This document shows, one piece after another, positions 1 through 8,829 of a DNA stretch of 64,000 nt. The stretch is taken from contig NZ_LMDA01000023.1 in the NCBI RefSeq assembly GCF_001424985.1, positions 57,495-121,494 of the forward strand. The letters run 5' to 3'. The position numbers and the translations under genes are program-made. This DNA is from Rhizobium sp. Root1212 (GTDB taxonomy: Bacteria; Pseudomonadota; Alphaproteobacteria; Rhizobiales; Rhizobiaceae). The number at the start of each line of letters is the position of its first letter. Position 1 is the stretch's first letter. The notes below the pieces were generated by a model. That model was not told where the DNA came from, made no database searches, and saw nothing but the letters and a program-made list of their open reading frames with translations.

Positions 1-296
1 AGGCAATGGCCGAAACGCGACACCATCAGCAGCACCTTCATGCGGTGCTCGCTGTCGAGCAGATCCCAGTTCATCGCAAATTTATCGGCGACCGGGGTGA
101 AGCCTTTCTGCAGTTCTTCCATGGTCGCACCTTCCTGGCTGGTGAAGGTGAGGCGCATGAAGAACAGGCCGGTCTGCAGGTCGTCGAACTGCGAGCTGTC
201 GACGATGTAACAGCCCTTGTCCGCAAGATAGCCGGTGATGGCCGCAACGATGCCGCGGGTGGATTTGCAGGATACGGTCAGCACATAGCTTTTCAT
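1..296 (-). CDS. purU: Formyltetrahydrofolate deformylase, 5' end only
   Basis: PurU hydrolyses 10-formyltetrahydrofolate to formate and tetrahydrofolate, supplying formate for purine synthesis and balancing the one-carbon pool. Only the first 98 codons are in the window; the gene runs off the left edge. The visible part reads MKSYVLTVSCKSTRGIVAAI and continues through ADKGCYIVDSSQFDD and TGLFFMRLTF, the pattern of the N-terminal ACT domain of PurU with its conserved FFMR segment. The catalytic formyl-transferase domain lies outside the window. A weak GAGAGACC ribosome site precedes the ATG. Assignment rests on the ACT domain alone, so it is good but not certain. Confidence 0.8.
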   Translation of the reverse strand, partial: MKSYVLTVSCKSTRGIVAAITGYLADKGCYIVDSSQFDDLQTGLFFMRLTFTSQEGATMEELQKGFTPVADKFAMNWDLLDSEHRMKVLLMVSRFGHC

Positions 297-440
297 CGAG
301 GTCTCTCAAATTCGGGGTCTGTCCGATGTCGGATCGTGCATGAAGCTATCGTGCTCGCTGCCCGTCCGTCCATCCGTTTCGCGACATCCGATAGCAGGAA
401 CAGGCCATCATGCGGCAGGAAAATCGAACGGCGACCCCCG

Positions 441-472
441 AAAAGACGAACGGCGCCTCCGGGAGACGCCGT
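441..472 (-). terminator. Hairpin terminator downstream of the PAS chemoreceptor
   Basis: A stem of about ten base pairs (450-472, ACGGCG against CGCCGT with a T.G pair inside and loop CCG) is followed on the minus strand by TCGTCTTTTC. It lies just after the chemoreceptor stop codon at 498 and before the purU start. Confidence 0.6.
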
Positions 473-497
473 GTCGGTGGATGAGATGGGAGGGCGA

Positions 498-2273
498 TCA
501 GAATTCTTCCCAGTTGTCCTCGGCTCTTGCGGCATTGCCGTGGAAGGCATGGGAGACCTGTGCCACCATGCGCCGCGCCGGCGAGGGGACGGGCCGGGCG
601 CGGGTTTTTTCCACCGCGACCGGCGCAGAACCGACCTTGAACTGGCCGAGCATGGCAAACAGCGCCTCGGCTTCCCGTGCCAGCGAGTGGCTGGCGGCCG
701 TCTGTTCTTCGACCATGGCCGCATTCTGTTGCGTATCCTGGTCCATCGCGTTGACGGCGTGGTTGATTTCCTGAAGCCCGGTCGCCTGTTCGCGCGCGCC
801 GCCGACGATGGCCGAGACGTTGGTGTTGATGTCCCCGACCTGGGCGACGATCAGTTCCAGCGCCTTACCGGTTTCGCCGACGAGCGCGACCCCGCTCTTG
901 ACGTGTTCGCCCGAAGTATGGATCAGCGCCTTGATCTCCTTGGCGGCGGTGGCCGAGCGCTGGGCAAGCTCGCGCACTTCCTGGGCGACGACGGCGAAGC
1001 CCTTGCCGGCATCGCCGGCGCGGGCTGCTTCGACACCGGCGTTCAGCGCGAGCAGGTTGGTCTGGAAGGCGATATCGTCGATGACGCCGATGATGTTGGA
1101 GATGCCGCGGGAGGAATCCTCGATCTGGCTCATGGCGGCGACGGCGCTGCGCACCACCGCGCCCGAGCGCTCGGCATTGTCGCGGGTGGCGGCGACGAGC
1201 TGTCCCGCCTCTTCGGCGCGGCGGCTGGTGTCGGCGACGGTGGTGGTGATCTGTTCGAGCGCTGCGGCGGTCTCCTCCACCGAAGCGGCCTGCCGTTCGG
1301 TGCGCTTGGCAAGATCGTCGGCGGCGGAGCGGATTTCGCCGGAGCCGGCGGCGATCGCCTGGGCGTTGTGGCCGACCGATTGCATCGCTTCGCGGAGCCT
1401 TGCGACGGCATCGTTGAAATCGTGGCGCAGTTTTTCCATCGAGGGCACGAAGGGCTTGTCGAGAACCTGCACCAGATCGCCATCGGCAAGGCTCTTCATC
1501 GCGGTGGCCAGCGCCGAGACGGCGGTCATGCGTTCGGTCACGTCGGTCGCGATCTTCATCACCTTCACGACTTTACCGCTGGTATCGACGATCGGGTTGT
1601 AGCTCGCCTGAATCCAGATTTCCTTGCCGCCCTTGCCGTAGCGCACGAATTCGTTGGCGAGGAATTCGCCGCGGGCGAGGCGCTGCCAGAACTGGCGATA
1701 GTCGTCGCTCGCCGCATAGGTCGGATCGCAGAACATGCGATGATGCTGGCCCTTGATCTCGGAGAGCTGGTAGCCGAGCGCGCCGCAGAAATTCTCGTTG
1801 GCGGTCAGGATTTCGCCGGCGGGCGTAAATTCGATCACCGCCTGCGAGCGGGAGACGGCGGTAAGCTTGCCGGCATCCTCAGTCGCCTTCAGTTTGATGG
1901 CGGTGATGTCGGTCGCGAACTTCACCACCTTATAGGGCTTGCCGCCGCGGAAGACCGGGTTGTAGGAGGCCTCTATCCAGATATCGGCGCCGCTCTTGGT
2001 GATCCGGCGATATTGCCGGCTCTGGAATTCGCCGCGGGCGAGCTTGTCCCAGAATTCGCGGTATTCCGGGCTTGCGACCTCTGACGGGTCGACGAAGATG
2101 CGGTGGTGCTTGCCCTTGATTTCCGCCAGCGAATAGCCGAGCGCAGCGCAGAAATTTTGGTTGGCGGTAAGGATGTTTCCCTGAAGATCGAATTCGATGA
2201 TGGCCTGCGACTTGTCCATTGCGGCGAGGATCGCGCGGGCATCGCCGCCAAATCCCGGAATGTGCATGCTCAT
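498..2273 (-). CDS. Soluble PAS-PAS methyl-accepting chemotaxis protein
   Basis: A 591-residue chemoreceptor that should signal to CheA/CheW. Two PAS domains sit at about residues 8-125 and 130-245, each with the conserved [15 protein letters not shown]- or [15 protein letters not shown]-type core. A HAMP-like linker (about 250-310) and the methyl-accepting signalling domain follow, with the hairpin-tip sequence [19 protein letters not shown]. There is no transmembrane segment, so it is cytoplasmic and probably senses an internal signal such as redox state. The last five residues are NWEEF, the tether motif that binds CheR and CheB in receptors of this type. The start is well supported by AGGAGG seven bases upstream. 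It is transcribed away from ung. Confidence 0.9.
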   Translation of the reverse strand: MSMHIPGFGGDARAILAAMDKSQAIIEFDLQGNILTANQNFCAALGYSLAEIKGKHHRIFVDPSEVASPEYREFWDKLARGEFQSRQYRRITKSGADIWIEASYNPVFRGGKPYKVVKFATDITAIKLKATEDAGKLTAVSRSQAVIEFTPAGEILTANENFCGALGYQLSEIKGQHHRMFCDPTYAASDDYRQFWQRLARGEFLANEFVRYGKGGKEIWIQASYNPIVDTSGKVVKVMKIATDVTERMTAVSALATAMKSLADGDLVQVLDKPFVPSMEKLRHDFNDAVARLREAMQSVGHNAQAIAAGSGEIRSAADDLAKRTERQAASVEETAAALEQITTTVADTSRRAEEAGQLVAATRDNAERSGAVVRSAVAAMSQIEDSSRGISNIIGVIDDIAFQTNLLALNAGVEAARAGDAGKGFAVVAQEVRELAQRSATAAKEIKALIHTSGEHVKSGVALVGETGKALELIVAQVGDINTNVSAIVGGAREQATGLQEINHAVNAMDQDTQQNAAMVEEQTAASHSLAREAEALFAMLGQFKVGSAPVAVEKTRARPVPSPARRMVAQVSHAFHGNAARAEDNWEEF

Positions 2274-2654
2274 ACGTCGCCTCCTAGCGATTCACGGTGG
2301 TTTTCCCCGGTGTGTGGACGGGGCATGCGCATGCGCTGGCCGGGACGGCCAGTCGTTCTGTCTCGGGTCCGTCCGTAAGTTCCGGCCGGATGGCTTGCTA
2401 AAGGATATGTTTCTTATGCAACTATTGGTATATTTTAGTAAAGGATTGATTAAAATTTTCTGCGAAATAAGACGTGAAAAATCAATGCGGTTTTTAAACC
2501 GTGAGCGGCGAAGTCAACATTTGTTGCCTGAGATGACGGTTTCTGCATCCGAAAATTGATTTAGGCACGCATCAAATAGAGGGATATTTCCGGGTGGTGT
2601 GGAATCTGCTTGCCACCGCGCGGGTCGGCACTAAACTTGAACCGGATTTTCAGG
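2274..2654. promoter_or_regulatory. Divergent intergenic region between chemoreceptor and ung
   Basis: About 380 bases without a gene that must hold the promoters for the chemoreceptor (minus) and ung (plus). The middle (about 2400-2510) is AT-rich compared with its surroundings and contains a short inverted repeat, CGGTTT/AAACCG, at 2488-2501. I could not place a convincing -35/-10 pair. Confidence 0.4.
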
Positions 2655-3356
2655 ATGGGTGACGGCATGCAGACGGGCGTGAAGCTGGAGGAAAGCTGGA
2701 AGGCGGCGCTCGCCGGGGAGTTTTCCCAGCCCTATATGGCCAGCCTGAAATCCTTCCTCCAGGAACAGAGGGCGCTGGGCAAGGCGATCTTTCCGCGCGG
2801 CTCGGAATATTTTCGCGCACTCGACCTGACCCCGCTCGACAAGGTGCGTGTGGTGATCCTGGGGCAGGACCCCTACCATGGCGAGGGGCAGGCACACGGG
2901 CTGTCCTTCAGTGTGCGGCCGGGCGTGCGGGTGCCGCCGTCGCTCGTCAATATCTTCAAGGAACTTCGGGAGGATCTCGGCATCCAGCCGGCACCCCATG
3001 GTTTTCTGGAGCATTGGGCGCAGCAGGGCGTGCTGCTGCTCAACAGCGTTTTGACGGTGGAGCGCTCGATGGCGGCCTCCCATCAGGGCAAGGGCTGGGA
3101 GCGCTTTACCGATGCCATCATCCGCGCGGTGAACGAGCAGCCGCATCCGGTGGTGTTTATCCTGTGGGGCTCCTACGCCCAGAAGAAGGCGGCCTTTGTC
3201 GATCGCAACCGGCATCTGGTGCTGCGCTCGGCACATCCTTCGCCGCTTTCAGCCCATAACGGCTTTTTCGGCAGCCGGCCCTTTTCGCAGGCGAATGATT
3301 TCCTCGTTTCCAAGGGCTACGCGCCGATCGACTGGGCCTTGCCGGACAATCCCTGA
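2655..3356 (+). CDS. ung: Uracil-DNA glycosylase, family 1
   Basis: Ung removes uracil from DNA by cleaving the N-glycosidic bond, the first step of base-excision repair after cytosine deamination or dUMP misincorporation. The protein (about 233 residues) shows the family-1 water-activating motif [17 protein letters not shown], with the catalytic Asp and Tyr, and the leucine-loop motif HPSPLSA near the C-terminus. Two in-frame ATGs, at 2655 and 2667, both lead straight into the conserved N-terminus; the open frame upstream of 2655 has no family similarity. The 3' end overlaps the convergent DMT permease gene by 40 bases. Confidence 0.95.
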   Translation: MGDGMQTGVKLEESWKAALAGEFSQPYMASLKSFLQEQRALGKAIFPRGSEYFRALDLTPLDKVRVVILGQDPYHGEGQAHGLSFSVRPGVRVPPSLVNIFKELREDLGIQPAPHGFLEHWAQQGVLLLNSVLTVERSMAASHQGKGWERFTDAIIRAVNEQPHPVVFILWGSYAQKKAAFVDRNRHLVLRSAHPSPLSAHNGFFGSRPFSQANDFLVSKGYAPIDWALPDNP

Positions 3357-4249
3357 TCTGCGACAGAGGCGGCGGCCCTGGCGTTACGCCGAGCGACGAC
3401 GGTCTCGCGCCAGACGGTGAAGATGCCGGCGGCGACGACGATCGCCGAGCCCACGATCATATTGAGGTTCAGGGTTTCCCCGAAGATCGTCACGCCGATG
3501 GCCGAGGCATAGACCAGCTGCAGATAGGTCAGCGGCTGCACTTCCGAGGCATCCAGATATTCATAGGCCTTGATCAGGCTGAAATGGCTGGTCGTGCCGG
3601 TGATGCAGAGCAGGCCCATCCAGAACCAGTCGTGCGGGGCAAGCGGCGTCCAGTAGAAGGGGCCGACGAGGCTGATCGCCACCATGCCGGCCACGCCCGT
3701 ATAGAGGAAACTGGTGACGGAGGTGTCGTCGCGGCTGACCAGCCGCGTGGCGATGACATAGAAGGCGAAAACCAGCGCCGAGGCCATGGGGATCAGCACG
3801 TTCAGGTCGAAATGGGTGCCATCCGGCTTCAGGATCAGCAGAACGCCAAGCAGCCCGACGGCGATCGCCGTCCAGCGCCGCCAGCCCACCCGCTCGCCGA
3901 GGATCGGCATCGACAAAAGCGCGACGAAGATCGGGCCGGAGGCGAAGATCGCCTGTGAATGGGCAAGGCCGACCGTGGCGAAGGACGTGATGACGACGAC
4001 GATCTGTCCGGCAAGAAGAACGCCCCGCAAAATCTGCAGCACCGGCCGGCGGGTGCGAAAGGCCGCCTTGAGCCCACCCGGCGCGCGCGCGGCAAAGGCG
4101 AGCGCGAAGATCGCGAAGGCCCAGTAGCGGATCATCGTGATCAGGACGGGCGGATAGATGCTGCCCAGATATTTCGAGATGGCATCCTGAATGGAGAAGA
4201 TGGTGATCGCCAGAAGGACGAAGATATAGCCGGTGCGCTTGGAGGACAT
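3317..4249 (-). CDS. EamA/DMT-family permease
   Basis: A 310-residue integral membrane protein with about ten hydrophobic helices arranged as two five-helix EamA repeats. It starts [22 protein letters not shown] and contains the repeated hydrophobic pattern typical of drug/metabolite exporters of the RhaT/YdcZ-like group. Members export metabolites, amino acids or drugs across the inner membrane; the substrate here cannot be inferred. Its 3' end overlaps the end of ung, which runs the other way. It is separated from the secretion operon by a palindromic repeat element. Confidence 0.85.
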   Translation of the reverse strand: MSSKRTGYIFVLLAITIFSIQDAISKYLGSIYPPVLITMIRYWAFAIFALAFAARAPGGLKAAFRTRRPVLQILRGVLLAGQIVVVITSFATVGLAHSQAIFASGPIFVALLSMPILGERVGWRRWTAIAVGLLGVLLILKPDGTHFDLNVLIPMASALVFAFYVIATRLVSRDDTSVTSFLYTGVAGMVAISLVGPFYWTPLAPHDWFWMGLLCITGTTSHFSLIKAYEYLDASEVQPLTYLQLVYASAIGVTIFGETLNLNMIVGSAIVVAAGIFTVWRETVVARRNARAAASVADQGLSGKAQSIGA

Positions 4250-4328
4250 GATAGGCAGTCCTAACCCGCTGATGATGCGGAGGCTACCGGTATTTTTGGA
4301 TGGGGATGGAAAGAGCTTGCGGGTTGTG

Positions 4329-4454
4329 CCTTCTCCCCGCCTGCGGGGAGAAGGTGCCCGAAGGGCGGATGAGGGGGCGAACCCTCGGCATTTTCGGCAA
4401 TCGAGGCTTTGCCCCTCACCCTAGTCCTCTCCCCGCAGGCGGGGAGAGGGGACG
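4329..4454. repeat. RIME-like palindromic mosaic repeat, copy 1
   Basis: Two GC-rich hairpins, CTTCTCCCCgcctgcGGGGAGAAG and CCTCTCCCCgcaggcGGGGAGAGG, flank a core bounded by GGATGAGGGG and CCCCTCACCCTAG. The same modules recur at 51741-51857 and 63807-63917. This matches the intergenic mosaic elements known from Rhizobium genomes (RIME family). It lies downstream of the type I secretion operon and upstream of the DMT permease gene. Confidence 0.85.
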
Positions 4455-4499
4455 ACGGAGCGCACCTGGACGGTTCCCACCTTGTGGGACGTCCCTGGC

Positions 4500-5807
4500 T
4501 CAATCCTCGCGGAAGGTTCGCCGCATCTGCTCTGTCAGCGGCTTGGCGAGGTAGGAAATCACCGTCCGGTCGGCGATCTTCATGAAGACCTCGGCCGGCA
4601 TGCCCGGATAGAGCGTCAGGCCCTTGAGTTTCTTCAGGCTTTCAGGCTTCGGGCGCACGCGCAGCGGATAGTAGCTGACGCCGGTACGCTGGTCGGTCAC
4701 GAGGTCCGGCGCGATCGTCACGACCTCGCCGTCGACGACGGGCGTGGTGCGCTGGTTGAAGGCGCTGAACACCAGTTCGGTCGGCTGGCCGACGCGGATC
4801 TGGTCGATATCGTGGGGCGCGACCTTGGCTTCCACCGTCAGGTTATCTGCCTCCGGCACCACCAGCATCAGCACTTCGCCGGGGTTGATGACACCGTTCA
4901 CGGTGTGCACCGCCAGCTGGTAGACGCGGCCGGCCAGCGGTGCGCGGATGTCGAGGCGCTTCAACTGGTCGACGGCGGCGACCTGCCGGTCCTCGTATTC
5001 GGAAATCTTGGCTTCGACGTCCGTCAGGTCCTTGGCAATCTCGGTGCGGCGGTCTTCACCCAACTGCAGGATCTGCAGGTCGATTTCGCTCGACTTGCCG
5101 GCGGCCTGAGCGCGGGCCGCGATGCGGGCGCCGCGGTCGCCTTCGAGCTGGGCGCGTTCGCGCTTCAGCGTCGTCACGCGCTGCATCGAGACGAGGCCGT
5201 CCTTATAGAGCTTTTCAAGGCCGGTCAGTTCCTCGGCGATCAGCTTCAGCGCATCGTCGATGGCGCCGAGCTGCACGGTCAGGCCCTCGGTCTCGTCGGC
5301 GAGCTGTTCCTTGCGGGAGGCGAGCTGGCTCTTCATGCCGGCAAGGGCGTTGACACGGCTGACGAAGAGCTTGCGCTCGCCGTCTTCCAGAACGTCGGCG
5401 GCATTGCCGGTGGTGAGCTTTGACAGGTCCTCAGGAATCTTGAAGCTCGTCGCATCGGTCTGTTCGGCAAGCAGGCGGGCGCGGCGGGCATAGAGCTGCG
5501 CCAGCGTGTTCTGCACGATCGAGAGGTTTGCGCGGACGGTCGTGCCGTCGAGCCGGATCAGAACCTGGCCGGCTTCGACGCGGTCGCCTTCCTTGACCAG
5601 GAGTTCGCCGACGATGCCGCCCGTCAGATGCTGGATCTTCTTGACGTTGTTTTCGACGACGACGGTGCCGCCGGCAACGATGGCGCTGGAAAGCTCCGTC
5701 GTTGCCGCCCAGCCGCCGATGCCGACGACGAGAGCGGTGGAAAGGACCAGCACGGCCGTCATGTGACGGGCGAGCGAGCGGCGGGAATTTACGGGTTTCT
5801 GCTGCAT
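4500..5807 (-). CDS. prsE: Type I secretion membrane-fusion protein (HlyD/PrsE-like)
   Basis: The periplasmic adaptor of a type I secretion system, linking the inner-membrane ABC exporter to a TolC-like outer-membrane channel. It has one N-terminal transmembrane helix (MTAVLVLSTALVVGIGGWAAT), a long coiled-coil hairpin between two lipoyl-like halves, and the C-terminal HlyD-family ending with GMPAEVFMKIADRTVISYLAKPL. The length, about 435 residues, fits the family. I chose the ATG at 5807, one base after the ABC gene stop (TGAcATG); an in-frame GTG at 5837 would add ten residues. The PrsE name is by resemblance to the rhizobial PrsDE exporter. Secreted partners are not in the window. Confidence 0.85.
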   Translation of the reverse strand: MQQKPVNSRRSLARHMTAVLVLSTALVVGIGGWAATTELSSAIVAGGTVVVENNVKKIQHLTGGIVGELLVKEGDRVEAGQVLIRLDGTTVRANLSIVQNTLAQLYARRARLLAEQTDATSFKIPEDLSKLTTGNAADVLEDGERKLFVSRVNALAGMKSQLASRKEQLADETEGLTVQLGAIDDALKLIAEELTGLEKLYKDGLVSMQRVTTLKRERAQLEGDRGARIAARAQAAGKSSEIDLQILQLGEDRRTEIAKDLTDVEAKISEYEDRQVAAVDQLKRLDIRAPLAGRVYQLAVHTVNGVINPGEVLMLVVPEADNLTVEAKVAPHDIDQIRVGQPTELVFSAFNQRTTPVVDGEVVTIAPDLVTDQRTGVSYYPLRVRPKPESLKKLKGLTLYPGMPAEVFMKIADRTVISYLAKPLTEQMRRTFRED

Positions 5808-5808
5808 G

Positions 5809-7575
5809 TCAGTCACGTGCGTTATCCTGTCCTTCACCGACGACCTTCAGGTTCGCCGCCCCTGCCACTTGCGGGGTGCGGTTCTCCTGGCGCAGGATCT
5901 TCGCCAGCACTTCTTCCTTGGGACCAAAGGCCTGCATGCGGCCTTCGCTCATCATCAGCACCATGTCGGCGGCGGCAAGCGCGCTCGGCCGGTGGGCGAT
6001 GACGATGACGATGCCGCCACGCTGGCGGACACTGACGATCGCTTCGCTCAGCGCCTGCTCGCCTTCGGCATCGAGGTTCGAGTTCGGCTCGTCGAGAACG
6101 ACGAGGAAGGGCTCTCCGTAGAGCGCACGGGCGAGAGCCACGCGCTGGCGCTGGCCGGCGGAAAGATTGGCGCCGCCATCGCCGATTTCGGTCTCGTAGC
6201 CGTTCGGCAACTTGAGGATCAGGTCGTTGACGCGGGCCGCGCGGGCAGCGGCGACGACGGCATCCGACGAGGCGTCTTCCTCGAAGCGGGCGATGTTCTG
6301 CGCGACGGTGCCGGCGAAAAGCTCGACATCCTGCGGCAGGTAGCCGATATGGCGGCCGAGGCGGTCGCTATCCCACTGGTCGAGCGCCGCGCCATCAAGA
6401 CGCGCCGAGCCACGGAAAGCGGGCCAGATGCCGATCAGGGCGCGGGCAAGCGACGACTTTCCCGATGCGCTCGGGCCGATGACGCCAAGCGCGCTGCCGG
6501 CGCGGAGGGTGAAATTCACATCCGCAAACGTCAGGCGCTGGGCGCCGGGCGGGCCGCCGGCCAGGCCTTCGGCCGTCAGGCGTTCGCGCGGAGCCGGCAG
6601 TTCCAGCGGCGCGTCGCGCTCGGGCAGGACCTTCAGGAGTTCGTTGAGGCGGGCCCAGCTCTGGCGGGCGGCGACGAAGCCGCGCCAGTTGCCGATGGCA
6701 AGCTCGACCGGAGCAAGCGCACGGGCTGTCAGGATCGAGCCGGCGATGATGATGCCGGGGGAGGCCAGGCCTTCGATGACCAGCACGGCGCCGGTTGCCA
6801 GAACGCCCGACTGCAGCGCCATGCGGAAGACCTTCGAGACGGCGCCGTAGCCGTTGCCGACATCCGAGGTGATGCGGTTTTCCTCGCGATAGGTGGCGTT
6901 GCGTTCGTCCCACTTGACCGACATGCGGCCGAGCATGCCCATGGCCTGCATGACTTCGGCATTGCGCTGCGAAGACTGGGCGAAGGCGTTGCGCAGGTTG
7001 CCGGCTTCGGCGGCGCGCTTGGAGGGCGCCTGGGTGCCGCGGTTGGTGAGGAAGGTCAGCGCGATCAGGATCAGCGAGCCGACGATCGAAACGATGCCGA
7101 TGATCGGATGGAACAGGAAGCAGATCAGGATGTAGAACGGCAGCCAGGGCAGATCGAAGAAGGCGGCCGGGCCGCTGCCGGAGAGGAAGGCGCGCACCTG
7201 ATCGAAATCGCGCAGCGCCTGCAGGCCGTCGCCCTGCGTCCTGATCTTCAGCGGCGCCTGGACGATGGCGCGGTAGATGCGGGCGCTCATGGCCTCATCG
7301 AGGGCGCCGGCAATGCGCACCAGCATGCGGCCGCGCATCATCTCGAAGGCCCCCTGGAAGGCGTAGAGCAGGAGGGCGAGGATGCAAAGCGCGATCAGCG
7401 TCGGGATGCTGCGGCTCGGCAGAACGCGGTCATAGACCTCGAGCATGAAGAAGGAGCCGGTGAGATAGAGCACATTCACCAGCGCGCTGGCGATGCCGAC
7501 GCCGATAAAGGCGGTTTTGCAGTTTCTAAGCGCCTGTACAGGTTCGGAGGCGCGCTGGTTCTGGGATAATGTCAT
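5809..7575 (-). CDS. prsD: Type I secretion ABC transporter, permease/ATPase fusion (PrsD-like)
   Basis: A 588-residue ABC exporter that powers secretion of unfolded proteins directly to the outside. The N-terminal half holds six membrane helices (about residues 25-300). The ATPase half has Walker A GPSASGKSSLARAL, signature LSAGQRQRVALARAL and Walker B LVVLDEPNSNLD, with the H-loop at VIAHRPSAL. It lacks an N-terminal C39 peptidase domain, so substrates are expected to carry C-terminal RTX-type signals. It is the first gene of a two-gene operon with the HlyD-type adaptor, whose ATG follows one base after this stop. The prsD symbol is by family resemblance and is not proven. Confidence 0.87.
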   Translation of the reverse strand: MTLSQNQRASEPVQALRNCKTAFIGVGIASALVNVLYLTGSFFMLEVYDRVLPSRSIPTLIALCILALLLYAFQGAFEMMRGRMLVRIAGALDEAMSARIYRAIVQAPLKIRTQGDGLQALRDFDQVRAFLSGSGPAAFFDLPWLPFYILICFLFHPIIGIVSIVGSLILIALTFLTNRGTQAPSKRAAEAGNLRNAFAQSSQRNAEVMQAMGMLGRMSVKWDERNATYREENRITSDVGNGYGAVSKVFRMALQSGVLATGAVLVIEGLASPGIIIAGSILTARALAPVELAIGNWRGFVAARQSWARLNELLKVLPERDAPLELPAPRERLTAEGLAGGPPGAQRLTFADVNFTLRAGSALGVIGPSASGKSSLARALIGIWPAFRGSARLDGAALDQWDSDRLGRHIGYLPQDVELFAGTVAQNIARFEEDASSDAVVAAARAARVNDLILKLPNGYETEIGDGGANLSAGQRQRVALARALYGEPFLVVLDEPNSNLDAEGEQALSEAIVSVRQRGGIVIVIAHRPSALAAADMVLMMSEGRMQAFGPKEEVLAKILRQENRTPQVAGAANLKVVGEGQDNARD

Positions 7576-7983
7576 TCGTCCGCTCGTCGCTGTGAGGCCG
7601 TTGGCCTGCCTTACTCAATGCGAGTTTATTGGTAGAAGCTTGCCGCTCCGTCACCTGTTACCCTTGAAACAGGGCGTCAGGTTTCGACGACAATTGTAGA
7701 CCGGCGGCAATTCTGCAGCCCCTGCTTTCGCTGATTTGCCTATCTTTCCTTCCGCAAATCAAGCTTTTCCATAGTTCAAACGTGTTCCGGCCGGTCTCGC
7801 GGTGGAGATGTCTGGTTTTTTCCATGTTTTATTTTGAATAAAACAGGAATCGAATTGTCTGGCCATCATCACTTGGTATTTCCACTTACGCCCATCGGAC
7901 CATACGGTGGTCACCGGGTTACGGGGTGGCTTGCATCTCTCCGGCTGATCCTCCAAACAACGATGGAGTTGGTGGAGATTTCC
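7576..7983. promoter_or_regulatory. Divergent promoter region, secretion operon / cobF
   Basis: About 400 bases without a convincing gene. It contains a perfect inverted repeat, TGTTTTATT (7825-7833) and AATAAAACA (7837-7845), separated by TTG, about 140 bases upstream of the cobF start. This is AT-rich and operator-like. I looked for a cobalamin riboswitch B12-box here and did not find one. No consensus promoter is obvious. Confidence 0.45.
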
Positions 7984-8754
7984 ATGAGGCACATTCTGAT
8001 CGTCGGCATCGGTGCCGGCAATCCTGAACATATTACGATCCAGGCGATCAATGCGTTGAACTGTGCGGAGGCGCTTTTCTTGCCTAAGAAAGGCGAGAAC
8101 AAGGCAGACCTCGCTAATATACGCCGCGATATCATCGATCGCTACGTGACACGCGACGGAATCCGCGTCGTCGAATTCGACGTGCCTGTGCGTGAAACCC
8201 GCGACCGGACCTATGACCGCAGCGTCGACGACTGGCATGCGACGATCGCTGAAATCTATGAGGAATTGCTCGAAAACGAGGTGCCGGAAAACGGCAAGGC
8301 GGCCTTTCTCGTCTGGGGCGATCCGATGCTGTACGACAGCACGATCCGCATCATCGAGCGGGTGAAAGCGCGTGGTCATATTTCTTTCGATTTTTCTGTG
8401 GTTCCCGGCATAACCAGCCTGCAGGCACTGACGGCAGCGCATCGGATTCCGCTCAATCTGGTTGGAAAACCGGTGGAGATCACCACCGGACGGCGGCTTT
8501 TGGAAAGCGTCATAAAGAAGGGCCGCACCAAGGTCATCATGCTCGACGGCGAGCAGGCCTTCCTGAAGGTCGACGATCCCGAGGTCTGGATTTACTGGGG
8601 CGCTTATCTCGGCACGGAGCACGAGATCGTCCTTTCCGGCCCGCTGCATCAGGTGCGCGACGAGATCGCCAGAACCCGCGCCGAGGCGCGGGCGCGGCAT
8701 GGCTGGATCATGGATATCTACCTGATGCGCTCGGGCGCGGATTTCGACGAATAG
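7984..8754 (+). CDS. cobF: Precorrin-6A synthase (deacetylating)
   Basis: CobF is the S-adenosylmethionine-dependent methyltransferase of the aerobic cobalamin pathway that methylates C-1 and releases acetate to give precorrin-6A. The 256-residue protein begins MRHILIVGIGAGNPEHIT, the tetrapyrrole-methylase SAM-binding start, and contains FLVWGDPMLYDS and VVPGITSLQALTAAHRIPLN, the conserved second and third motifs. I chose ATG 7984, preceded by GGTGGAG, over an in-frame upstream start at 7834 whose extra residues resemble nothing. It heads the plus-strand cob gene run and is separated by 75 bases from cobG. Confidence 0.93.
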   Translation: MRHILIVGIGAGNPEHITIQAINALNCAEALFLPKKGENKADLANIRRDIIDRYVTRDGIRVVEFDVPVRETRDRTYDRSVDDWHATIAEIYEELLENEVPENGKAAFLVWGDPMLYDSTIRIIERVKARGHISFDFSVVPGITSLQALTAAHRIPLNLVGKPVEITTGRRLLESVIKKGRTKVIMLDGEQAFLKVDDPEVWIYWGAYLGTEHEIVLSGPLHQVRDEIARTRAEARARHGWIMDIYLMRSGADFDE

Positions 8755-8829
8755 GCTCTGCATCGTCTGCGTCCTTTTGCTTCGTTTTGCGGGATGGCGG
8801 CGGGTTTGCCGGTCGGCTAGGATGGCCTT

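Noticed and set aside
7808-7837. Nine-codon frame MSGFFHVLF upstream of cobF as a leader peptide
   Set aside because: The ribosome-like GGTGGAG directly abuts the ATG, leaving no spacing, and the codons show no link to the pathway. The inverted repeat there is better read as an operator.
7576-7983. Cobalamin riboswitch before cobF
   Set aside because: I looked for the B12-box (GCCACTG-type) and the surrounding stems and found neither on the coding strand.
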